Of a stretch of DNA of 12,414 nt, positions 1-6,071 are shown piece by piece. Location of the stretch: the NCBI GenBank assembly GCA_016302195.1, contig JAEDOA010000037.1:1-12414 (forward strand), read 5' to 3'. The position numbers and the translations under genes were made by a program. Every line of letters starts with the position of its first letter. Position 1 is the stretch's first letter. This DNA comes from Erysipelotrichaceae bacterium. Its GTDB lineage: Bacteria > Bacillota_I > Bacilli_A > Erysipelotrichales > Erysipelotrichaceae. The notes under the pieces are model-generated. The model was given only the letters and a program-made list of their open reading frames with translations, was not told the origin of the DNA and made no database searches.

Positions 1-55
1 GGTTCAAGCTTCTGATAAGCAATACAAAAATATCAAAGTCTTATTAGAGTTTTAA
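1..55 (+). CDS. 3' end of an upstream gene (partial)
   Basis: The second reading frame is open from the left edge to a TAA at 53-55. It gives a 17-residue tail (VQASDKQYKNIKVLLEF). An intrinsic terminator in the same direction lies about 35 bases downstream, which is what the end of a real plus-strand gene would look like; the other two plus frames stop at 13-15 and 45-47. The tail is too short to assign a product. A chance open frame of this length is quite possible, so most of the support comes from the terminator. Confidence 0.5.
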   Translation, partial: VQASDKQYKNIKVLLEF

Positions 56-88
56 TATAGTTTTGTTTTTATAAAGTTCTTCCTTTTA

Positions 89-123
89 CCTTTATGAATT
101 ATCTTTTCATAAGGGCATTTTTT
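89..123 (+). terminator. Intrinsic terminator of the upstream gene
   Basis: CCTTTATGAA (89-98) pairs with TTCATAAGGG (106-115) in a 10-bp stem with one G-T pair and a 7-base loop. A T6 run follows at 118-123. It separates the upstream transcript from the zinc-ribbon gene at 196. Confidence 0.75.
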
Positions 124-143
124 ATTATAACCATGAATAATTC

Positions 144-172
144 TTTAATTTTGGTTTATTTTAAGGTATATT
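144..172 (+). promoter_or_regulatory. Weak candidate promoter for the zinc-ribbon/asparaginase operon
   Basis: TATATT at 167-172 is a reasonable -10 box. The hexamer 17 bases upstream (TTTAAT, 144-149) is a poor -35. A promoter is expected here because the upstream gene is terminated at 123 and the next gene starts at 196, but the region is so AT-rich that the exact boxes are uncertain. Confidence 0.3.
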
Positions 173-195
173 ATTTGTAGAAATGAGTTGATTAT

Positions 196-1749
196 ATGAA
201 GTGTAAAAAATGTGGATATACAATAAATAAGTCTCAAAGATATTGTGATAATTGCGGTCAGAGAGTAGATAATAGTATTTTTAGTCAAGATGCAATTTTT
301 TATCTATTGATAATAGTGTTCGCTTTTTTATTGGCGGCCAGCTTTATTTTTGATTGGTCAAATAAATCTATAGCTATATTTCAGCTATTGTTTGCTATTT
401 TGGCGTTATTAATTAAAAAGAATGTCATTGATACATCAGTTGATAATATGGCAAAAATATTAGTTATTGTATCATTGCTTTTAGTTTTCCCATATACTGT
501 AGCCATTTTTACAAACGATGAATATAATAAATCACCAATTCATGTTGATAAATGGAGTTCTGTTGTTTTAAAAGATATGATCGATGAGGTAAACCACGAT
601 GATTATAGTATCATCTCTAACAGCAGTAATTATTTATATATCGATGTGGATAATTATTCTATATCACAGTATCAGCAATATCTACAAAGCTGCAAGTCAA
701 AAGGATATATTTATGATGTTGAACAGGATGATGGCATGTATTATGGTTATAACGAAGAAGGTTATCATTTGCAGTTGAATTATTATCAGTATTCTGAAGC
801 TTTAACTATTAGTTTGGTAGCTCCAATACAATATGGAAAGCTTTATTGGCCAAATTCGACTCTTTCTGATTTATTACCTATTAGCAATTGTTCAACTGGT
901 GAAGTTAGAGAGTTAACAGATGATAAAGTTGAGATCTTTTTGGCTGATATATCTTTACAAGGACTTAATGAATACATAGATGAATGCATTAATTCAGGTT
1001 TTGATAAAAATATGATCAGAACTGAAAAATCATTTGTCGCAAAGGATGAAAACGGCAATTTATTGAAGATAAGTTATACAGGTTATAAACAGGCTCTAAT
1101 TGAGATATCTGTTGTGGAATATGAAGTTAGCTTAATTGTTACATCTTCGTCTTCCTTATTGGCATATTATGATGTTGAAATATATGTTGATGATCAATAT
1201 CAGACGATGATTGAAACTAATGATAGTGAAACAATTTTAATTAATCTAAAGGAAGGAATCCATACTATAGAATTTGTATGTTATGATGATGAAAGTATAA
1301 AAGCTGCAAGTGTATTTGAAGTAAAAGATAATAGCGTTTTCCAATATGATATTAAGTGTTCTTTATTATCTATTACTATAGGAGGGCAAAATCAATCCGA
1401 GACATCTGGAATTGACTTAAGTGAATTTTTATCGTGGTATCAGCAATCTGATGTTAATTATGAATATGGGTTGGTTCATTATGGTGTCGTTAATAGTTAT
1501 TATTTAATTGATATGGATGAAAACAGCGTCATCTATTTCACTGAAGGTTCCCTACTTGTTATGAAGGGAAGCTTTACAAGCGAGTCTGAAAATGAAATAA
1601 CTATTAATTGGAATCATGGCATCTGGAAAGACAAGATTAGATATGATAGTGAGAATATGACAGTTTATGTTACTGGATTATTTGGAAACGAATTTGAATA
1701 CTATTCATGCGATGTGCAAGATGCTCTAGATACTATGACTGCGCAATAG
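196..1749 (+). CDS. Zinc-ribbon, three-TM membrane protein with tandem extracytoplasmic modules (paralogue 1)
   Basis: Function unknown. The 517-residue protein begins with a short zinc ribbon (C3, C6, C17, C20; two CxxC knuckles). Three hydrophobic segments follow at about 33-53, 58-73 and 86-105. With the ribbon in the cytoplasm, the remaining ~410 residues would lie outside the membrane. These contain two tandem ~90-residue modules (about 120-210 and 218-306). Each opens with W followed by a hydrophobic LxxxI/LP-like stretch, then has YxxYxxxC..G[YF], a GY/GN turn and a beta-strand ending. A beta-rich domain (308-397) follows, then an extra C-terminal beta-rich segment (about 405-517) that paralogue 2 lacks. 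The modules recall the Firmicute DUF6591-type repeat, from memory and unsearched. The ATG has only a weak GAGTTGAT ribosome site (185-192). The asparaginase starts 8 bases after its stop, so the two are probably co-transcribed. A sensor or cell-envelope role is speculation. Confidence 0.85.
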   Translation: MKCKKCGYTINKSQRYCDNCGQRVDNSIFSQDAIFYLLIIVFAFLLAASFIFDWSNKSIAIFQLLFAILALLIKKNVIDTSVDNMAKILVIVSLLLVFPYTVAIFTNDEYNKSPIHVDKWSSVVLKDMIDEVNHDDYSIISNSSNYLYIDVDNYSISQYQQYLQSCKSKGYIYDVEQDDGMYYGYNEEGYHLQLNYYQYSEALTISLVAPIQYGKLYWPNSTLSDLLPISNCSTGEVRELTDDKVEIFLADISLQGLNEYIDECINSGFDKNMIRTEKSFVAKDENGNLLKISYTGYKQALIEISVVEYEVSLIVTSSSSLLAYYDVEIYVDDQYQTMIETNDSETILINLKEGIHTIEFVCYDDESIKAASVFEVKDNSVFQYDIKCSLLSITIGGQNQSETSGIDLSEFLSWYQQSDVNYEYGLVHYGVVNSYYLIDMDENSVIYFTEGSLLVMKGSFTSESENEITINWNHGIWKDKIRYDSENMTVYVTGLFGNEFEYYSCDVQDALDTMTAQ

Positions 1750-1757
1750 GAGATTAT

Positions 1758-2768
1758 ATGAACAAAAAGAGAATTCTTTTAATAGCAACAGGAGGTACTA
1801 TAGCCTGCAAAAAAAGCGAAAACGGGTTGACTCCTGAAATGGATGGAAAAGAGCTTTTGCAGTATGTCAAAGAAGTAGAACAGTATAGTATTGTTGATAC
1901 GATTACTTTATTCTTTGTTGATAGTACTAATATTAATGACTATCACTGGCTTAAAATGGCCAAAACAATTGAGGATAATTATACAAAATATGACGGATTT
2001 GTAATCTGTCATGGAACCGATACAATGGCATATACTGCCTGCGCTTTATCCTATCTGATTCAGAATAATAAAAAGCCAATAGTTATTACTGGTTCTCAAA
2101 AGCCAATAAATGATATTGATACTGATGGTAGAAGGAACTTATCAAATAGCATATTATTTGCCTGTGATGAAAGATCATATGGAGTAAATATTGTATTTGA
2201 TGGCAAGGTTATTGCAGGAACAAGAGCCAAAAAGGAATACTCCAAGAGCTTCAACGCTTTTTCGAGCATCAATTACCCTTTTATTGCGGTCATTCAGGAT
2301 AATAGAATTGTTTTTTTCATAGATGATAAATATAAGCTAACTTTACCATTAAAGTTTTTCCATCGATTAAACAATAGGGTATTTTTGTTAAAATTAATTC
2401 CAGGTTGTGATGGCAATATATTAAGCAAAATTCTTGAAGATTATGATGCGGTAATTGTTGAGTCTTTTGGGGTAGGAGGTTTTCCTGATAAAGATAATCA
2501 CAGCTTTTATCAAGCGGTAAAAAAAGCTATTGAAATGGGTAAAGTCATTGTTATGGCAACTCAGGTTACTCATGAGGGTAGCGATATGGAGATTTATCAA
2601 GTAGGGAAAATAATTAAAGAAGATTTCAACTTAATAGAAGCCTTTGACATGACTTTAGAGGCAACCTTAACAAAAACCATGTGGGCATTAGCGAATAGTC
2701 AGGATATTTATCAATTTAGAGAATTATTTTATTCTTCGATTAATCACGATATGCTTTTTCAAAAATGA
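1758..2768 (+). CDS. ansA: L-asparaginase, type I (cytoplasmic)
   Basis: Hydrolyses L-asparagine to aspartate and ammonia. The 336-residue length fits the family. The first catalytic motif TGGTI is at residues 11-15, with the nucleophile threonine expected at T14. DSTNI at 55-59 is the substrate-binding strand, and HGTDTM at 85-90 holds the second catalytic Thr-Asp pair (T87, D88). ITGSQKPI and DGRRNL also match the family. There is no signal peptide, so the enzyme is cytoplasmic, as type I enzymes are. The ATG at 1758 is chosen because AGGAG (1748-1752) lies 5 bases upstream and the protein then begins directly with the conserved MNKKRILLIATGGTI-like strand. The longer open frame from 1707 overlaps the previous gene and adds no conserved sequence. 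It is second in an operon behind the zinc-ribbon protein and is followed by a terminator. Glutaminase side activity cannot be judged from sequence. Confidence 0.95.
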   Translation: MNKKRILLIATGGTIACKKSENGLTPEMDGKELLQYVKEVEQYSIVDTITLFFVDSTNINDYHWLKMAKTIEDNYTKYDGFVICHGTDTMAYTACALSYLIQNNKKPIVITGSQKPINDIDTDGRRNLSNSILFACDERSYGVNIVFDGKVIAGTRAKKEYSKSFNAFSSINYPFIAVIQDNRIVFFIDDKYKLTLPLKFFHRLNNRVFLLKLIPGCDGNILSKILEDYDAVIVESFGVGGFPDKDNHSFYQAVKKAIEMGKVIVMATQVTHEGSDMEIYQVGKIIKEDFNLIEAFDMTLEATLTKTMWALANSQDIYQFRELFYSSINHDMLFQK

Positions 2769-2772
2769 CAAT

Positions 2773-2805
2773 AAAAAATGGCTTTATTTTCCAAAGCCAT
2801 TTTTT
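2773..2805 (+). terminator. Intrinsic terminator after asparaginase
   Basis: A perfect 13-bp stem (2773-2785 with 2793-2805) has a 7-base loop, with an A run on the left arm and a T6 run on the right arm. It begins five bases after the asparaginase stop. The flanking A and T runs could make it work on either strand. Confidence 0.9.
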
Positions 2806-2818
2806 AATAATGATAATG

Positions 2819-2827
2819 TGGTAAAAT
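2819..2827 (+). promoter_or_regulatory. Extended -10 promoter for zinc-ribbon paralogue 2
   Basis: TGGTAAAAT fits the extended -10 pattern TGnTATAAT with one mismatch. No good -35 is visible; the expected position falls in the T run of the preceding terminator, which is typical of extended -10 promoters. Transcription would start near 2834, giving a short leader of about 26 bases. Confidence 0.6.
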
Positions 2828-2845
2828 ACAAATAGAAAGAATAAT

Positions 2846-2863
2846 AAGGAGGTAAAAATGTGA
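2846..2863 (+). promoter_or_regulatory. Ribosome binding site with overlapping ATG-TGA and GTG starts
   Basis: A near-perfect Shine-Dalgarno AAGGAGG (2846-2852) is followed by ATGTGAAG. The ATG at 2858 is followed at once by the stop TGA. The GTG at 2860, two bases later in another frame, opens the real gene (M-K-C-K-N-C, matching paralogue 1). Spacing is 5 bases to the ATG and 7 to the GTG. Confidence 0.8.
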
Positions 2864-4098
2864 AGTGCAAAAATTGCAATAGTGAAATTGTTGATGGAAG
2901 TAAATTTTGTGAGAACTGTGGTCAAGCAGTCGATGGAGATAATAATATAAAAGAAAAGAAAAAAATTAGTAAAATAATAAAAGATAGAATAAGCAGAATA
3001 GATAAAAAGGTAAAAGTATTCTTTATTGTTTTTGTTGTTTATTTATTTCTTTTACTATTATCAATTGTATTGAAGAAAACTTTTTCAATTATATTTTCTT
3101 CAATATCAATTATCCTATTAATTCTATTTGTTTTATTGGAAAAATCGATCATAAAAAGCAAGAATAAATATACAAAATTAATAGTTGTATTATTATTTGC
3201 TTTATTTTCGTTAGCTTATGTTGGTGGTTTATGGCAGAATACTAACCCAAAATATAAATGGAATAGTATCATACTTAAAAATGTTATTGATAAGCCTAAC
3301 AGCAAATATGGTGAAATAACCCATAACGATCAGCAATACTTATCGATGTATATTTATGATATAGATGAAACAGCATATAAAAGCTATATTCTTTCATGTG
3401 TTGATCGAGGCTTTGTCAATAATACCGAAAAAACAGATAGCAGCTTTTTTAGTAACAACCAGGATGGATATCAAATAAGCATATTCTATTTCAAAAGTGA
3501 AGAAAAGATGGCTATGTATCTTCAAGCTCCTAAGCAGATGACAAGCTTGTCTTGGCCACAGAATAATCTTGCTAAGATGATACCATCATTTGATGAGGCT
3601 ATTGGAAGTATAATAGAGAATAATGATAAAACTCTAGATATGATTATCGGGAATATGAGCATTGAAAATTATAAGGAATACGTAAGTCAATGTCAAAATA
3701 TGGGCTTTAATTATTCTTTGAATTTATCAAATCAGAATTATTCAGCTACTAATCAGGCGGGTTATCAAATAAGCGTAGATTATTTAAGCAATAATAGAAT
3801 GAGAATTATCTTACAGGCTCCAAATTACAACATCAACATGACCATAAATTGTCATAAAAATTCATTCTTTAGTAAGTATGATATTATTGTTTATTATGAT
3901 GAAGAGATTGTTTCAACTGTAAAACATGGAGAAACAGCATCGTTTGAAATAACAAGTGATATTGGAAAGCATTTTATTAGATTTGTAAATAAGGACAATG
4001 AGAAAATAGAGAAAACTATCGAAATTGATGTTGGTAAGCCAATAACGGTTGTATATCAGCTAAAATGCAAAGCTGGCTCCATAGAGATAATTGAATAA
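2860..4098 (+). CDS. Zinc-ribbon, three-TM membrane protein with tandem extracytoplasmic modules (paralogue 2)
   Basis: Function unknown. The 412-residue protein is a clear paralogue of the gene at 196. It has an N-terminal zinc ribbon (C3, C6, C17, C20), a basic linker rich in Lys (31-52), and three hydrophobic segments at about 52-71, 74-93 and 106-124. Two ~90-residue modules follow at about 134-224 and 232-321. Each opens with W, carries YxxYxxxC..GF and a GYQIS turn, and ends in LQAP. A beta-rich C-terminal domain spans 324-412. It lacks the extra 110-residue C-terminal segment of paralogue 1. The GTG start is forced: the ATG two bases before it meets TGA immediately, and the GTG frame restores the zinc ribbon. 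The asparaginase terminator and an extended -10 upstream suggest a separate transcript. No terminator is visible before the lysine leader. As in paralogue 1, the modules resemble DUF6591-type repeats, from memory only. Confidence 0.87.
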   Translation: MKCKNCNSEIVDGSKFCENCGQAVDGDNNIKEKKKISKIIKDRISRIDKKVKVFFIVFVVYLFLLLLSIVLKKTFSIIFSSISIILLILFVLLEKSIIKSKNKYTKLIVVLLFALFSLAYVGGLWQNTNPKYKWNSIILKNVIDKPNSKYGEITHNDQQYLSMYIYDIDETAYKSYILSCVDRGFVNNTEKTDSSFFSNNQDGYQISIFYFKSEEKMAMYLQAPKQMTSLSWPQNNLAKMIPSFDEAIGSIIENNDKTLDMIIGNMSIENYKEYVSQCQNMGFNYSLNLSNQNYSATNQAGYQISVDYLSNNRMRIILQAPNYNINMTINCHKNSFFSKYDIIVYYDEEIVSTVKHGETASFEITSDIGKHFIRFVNKDNEKIEKTIEIDVGKPITVVYQLKCKAGSIEIIE

Positions 4099-4103
4099 TA
4101 CAC

Positions 4104-4132
4104 TTGTTTTATTAAGCCAAATAGTATAACAT
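4104..4132 (+). promoter_or_regulatory. Candidate promoter of the lysine riboswitch operon
   Basis: TTGTTT (4104-4109) and TAACAT (4127-4132) are separated by 17 bases. Predicted initiation near 4139-4141 would place the transcript start just before the riboswitch P1 helix at 4150. Both boxes are only fair matches; an overlapping alternative -10, TATAAC (4125-4130), would have a 15-base spacer. Confidence 0.45.
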
Positions 4133-4149
4133 AAAAAAGTAAAAAATCT

Positions 4150-4313
4150 ATGTATAGAGGTAGCGGTGTAGATTAGTAGTTAAGGGAGTCGACGGACGAA
4201 GAACTTAATGAAAGGCAATCATCGCCGAACGATTAGTTAGGTATAACTAATTGTGGGGATATAGGAAATACCTATATCACTCCTTCTTAAAAAAAGAAGA
4301 GGCGCTATTATAT
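4150..4313 (+). promoter_or_regulatory. Lysine riboswitch (L-box) aptamer
   Basis: The conserved blocks of the lysine aptamer occur in order: AGAGG (4156-4160), GATTAGTAG (4171-4179), GAAAGG (4210-4215), CGCCGAA (4223-4229), GGGG followed by a short hairpin and CACT (4255-4281), and AGGCGCTAT (4300-4308). The five helices can be drawn. P1 is 4150-4157 with 4305-4313 (one bulge). P2 is GCGGTG (4163-4168) with CATCGC (4220-4225), capped by an inner stem TTAAG/CTTAA. P3 is 4230-4239 with 4244-4253. P4 is 4258-4265 with 4271-4278. P5 is 4283-4288 with 4294-4299. In this class, lysine binding in the five-way junction stabilises P1. It sits directly upstream of an amino-acid ABC importer. P2 and P3 are compact and P3 has only a 4-base loop. 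Confidence 0.92.
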
Positions 4314-4347
4314 TTCGATTTCAGTTTATTAAATCGTATGTGATAGC
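4304..4347 (+). promoter_or_regulatory. Antiterminator of the lysine riboswitch
   Basis: GCTATTATAT (4304-4313) pairs with ATGTGATAGC (4338-4347) over 10 pairs including two G-T. CGATTT (4316-4321) pairs with AAATCG (4331-4336) over 6 pairs. Only a small internal loop (TT/T) separates the two helices, and the apical loop is 9 bases. The left arm uses the 3' strand of aptamer P1 and the right arm uses the 5' strand and loop of the terminator. The fold is therefore exclusive with both, which predicts antitermination when lysine is low. Confidence 0.85.
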
Positions 4348-4361
4348 ACATACGATTTTTT
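4331..4361 (+). terminator. Riboswitch-controlled intrinsic terminator
   Basis: AAATCGTATGTG (4331-4342) and CACATACGATTT (4347-4358) form a perfect 12-bp stem with a 4-base loop. The T6 run 4356-4361 follows, about 20 bases before the first importer gene. It should form when lysine stabilises P1. Confidence 0.93.
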
Positions 4362-4381
4362 GCTGGAAAGAGGAATATTAG

Positions 4382-5236
4382 ATGAAAAAATTATTAACTT
4401 TACTATTAACAGTTTGTTTGTTATTTAGTTTTGGCTGTTCATCACAACAAACAAATGATTCTGGATTAATTAAAGATGGTGTCTTTACAATTGCGATGGA
4501 GTGTTCATATTCTCCATATAACTGGGCTCAAGCTGACGATTCTAATGGGGCAGTAAAAATCAAAGATAGCAATGATTATGTTAATGGCTATGATATTATG
4601 ATTGCCAAAATGATATGTGCGGAATATGGCTGGCAGCTAGAGGTTGTTAGATCTGATTGGGATTCACTAGTTCCTGCTGTTCAATCTAGACGAATTGATG
4701 CAGCAATAGCAGGTCAGTCAATGACAGCTGAAAGAAGTTTAGCTGTGGATTTTGTTGGACCATACTATTATGCTACATTTGCGATTTTGGTAAAAAAGGA
4801 TTCTAATTTAGTAAATGCTACTTCAATAAATGATTTTTCAGGTATGAAAGGTACCGCTCAGATGTCTACAATTTGGTATACTGATTGCTTACCACAAATG
4901 AGTGGGGTTGAAATATTAACACCAAGTGAGTCTGCTTCAGCTATGCTAATGGCCTTGGAAACCAATAAGTGTGATTTTGTGGTTACTGATCTACCAACTG
5001 CTACTAGCGCATTGAAAGTTTATGATGATTTTTATTTGTTGGACTTTACTAATACTGCTGGTGATTTCCAGTTTTCTCAACAGGAAAGAGAAGAAAATGT
5101 TAATATCGGAATATCTGTTTGTAAAGGAAATACTGCTTTATTAACAGCAATTAATAATGTATTGAATAAAATGACTGTTGAGGACTTTAATGAATTAATG
5201 GAAAAAGCAATCTTGATTGCTCCAACTGGAGAATAG
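4382..5236 (+). CDS. ABC importer substrate-binding lipoprotein, probable lysine
   Basis: Captures an amino acid outside the membrane and delivers it to the permease at 5238. The 284-residue protein has a lipoprotein signal peptide: a K-K start, a Leu-rich core, then lipid-modified C19 in a slightly unusual lipobox (SFGC). The mature part is a family 3 (polar amino acid) binding protein. It shows a first strand followed by CSYSPYNW (42-49), GYDIMIAKMI, DWDSLVPAVQSRRIDAAIAG and TAERSLAVDFVGPYYY, all hallmarks of this fold. Substrate cannot be read from these motifs alone. The lysine riboswitch directly upstream is the main reason for proposing lysine, and arginine, ornithine or histidine could be secondary substrates. 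AGAGGA (4369-4374) gives a good ribosome site. The permease start follows one base after the stop codon. Confidence 0.9.
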   Translation: MKKLLTLLLTVCLLFSFGCSSQQTNDSGLIKDGVFTIAMECSYSPYNWAQADDSNGAVKIKDSNDYVNGYDIMIAKMICAEYGWQLEVVRSDWDSLVPAVQSRRIDAAIAGQSMTAERSLAVDFVGPYYYATFAILVKKDSNLVNATSINDFSGMKGTAQMSTIWYTDCLPQMSGVEILTPSESASAMLMALETNKCDFVVTDLPTATSALKVYDDFYLLDFTNTAGDFQFSQQEREENVNIGISVCKGNTALLTAINNVLNKMTVEDFNELMEKAILIAPTGE

Positions 5237-5237
5237 A

Positions 5238-6071
5238 ATGCTAGCTCAATTAATAAATGATGTAGTAAATATTTGGGAAAAATATAGTAGTTTATATTTT
5301 TCAGGCATGTTAAATACCATTATATTAGCTTTAGTTTCGACAATATTAGGCTGTTTAATTGGTTTTGGTTGCGGCATTATTCAAACAATACCGACATATA
5401 AAAATGATAATATTTTAAAAAAGGGTTTTGTCTTCCTATTAAAGGCTATTATTAGAATTTATGTGGAAGTATTTAGAGGAACACCTATGGTACTTCAAGC
5501 GGTATTTATTTATTATGGCTTATCATATTTTACAAATAATATGGTTAATTTCAGTAACGTTTGGAGTTGTGCTATTTTTGTTGTATCAATTAATACAGGT
5601 GCATATATGACTGAAACTGTTCGTGGAGGAATCTTATCAATAGATAAGGGACAATCTGAAGGTGCTAAAGCTATTGGTATGAATCATTTTCAAACTATGC
5701 TTCACGTTGTCTTTCCTCAAACATTAAGAAACATTTTGCCTCAAATAGGGAACAACTATATTATTAACATCAAAGATACATCAGTAATGTTCATTATTTC
5801 TTTTACAGAATTATTCGCGGTTCATAAATCGATTGCCGGAGCAACATTTCAATTCTTTCCAAGCGCAACAATTGAAATGATTGCTTATCTGACATTGACA
5901 TTGATATCTTCATTATTATTAAGATTATGGGAGAGAAATCTGACTACAGAAAAGAGTTATCAGTTGGCATCGTTAGATCAGCTAACAGCTACAAGTGGAA
6001 TCCTGAATTCGCCATATAAGGGATCGATATTTGATGAAAGACATATAGAAACTGATAAGGGGGAAAAATAA
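5238..6071 (+). CDS. ABC amino-acid importer permease, probable lysine
   Basis: Transmembrane channel subunit of the importer, of the HisM/GlnP type. The 277-residue protein has an N-terminal ...YFSGMLNTIILALVSTILG-type segment, RGTPMVLQ at 80-87, and the coupling (EAA-type) loop EGAKAIGMNHFQTMLHVVFP at 141-160 that docks on the ATPase. Several membrane helices lie between about 24 and 230. ATG 5238 is chosen because GGAG (5228-5231) is correctly spaced and the sequence then matches the family; an in-frame TTG at 5217 lies inside the previous gene. After the last helix there is a hydrophilic tail of ~45 residues (233-277), longer than in many relatives. The stop codon overlaps the ATPase start by one base (TAATG), so translation is probably coupled. 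Confidence 0.92.
   Translation: MLAQLINDVVNIWEKYSSLYFSGMLNTIILALVSTILGCLIGFGCGIIQTIPTYKNDNILKKGFVFLLKAIIRIYVEVFRGTPMVLQAVFIYYGLSYFTNNMVNFSNVWSCAIFVVSINTGAYMTETVRGGILSIDKGQSEGAKAIGMNHFQTMLHVVFPQTLRNILPQIGNNYIINIKDTSVMFIISFTELFAVHKSIAGATFQFFPSATIEMIAYLTLTLISSLLLRLWERNLTTEKSYQLASLDQLTATSGILNSPYKGSIFDERHIETDKGEK

Noticed and set aside
843..1058. Minus-strand 71-codon open frame inside zinc-ribbon paralogue 1
   Set aside because: It lies antisense to a gene with clear domain structure, has no ribosome site I can see and no recognisable motif.
1707..1757. Upstream in-frame extension of asparaginase
   Set aside because: It overlaps the preceding gene and adds a Cys/Arg-rich stretch with no family similarity. 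The ATG at 1758 has the ribosome site and the conserved start.
2740..2925. Minus-strand 61-codon frame across the ansA terminator
   Set aside because: It spans a terminator, a promoter and the start of a real gene on the plus strand; a shadow frame in AT-rich DNA.
4141..4361. Leader as a T-box or SAM riboswitch
   Set aside because: No T-box sequence or SAM-type core is present. The order AGAGG, GAAAGG, CGCCGAA, the GGGG/CACT-flanked hairpin and GGCGCTAT fits the lysine class.
5217..5237. TTG start for the permease
   Set aside because: It lies within the lipoprotein gene. ATG 5238 has a well-spaced GGAG and gives the normal N-terminus.
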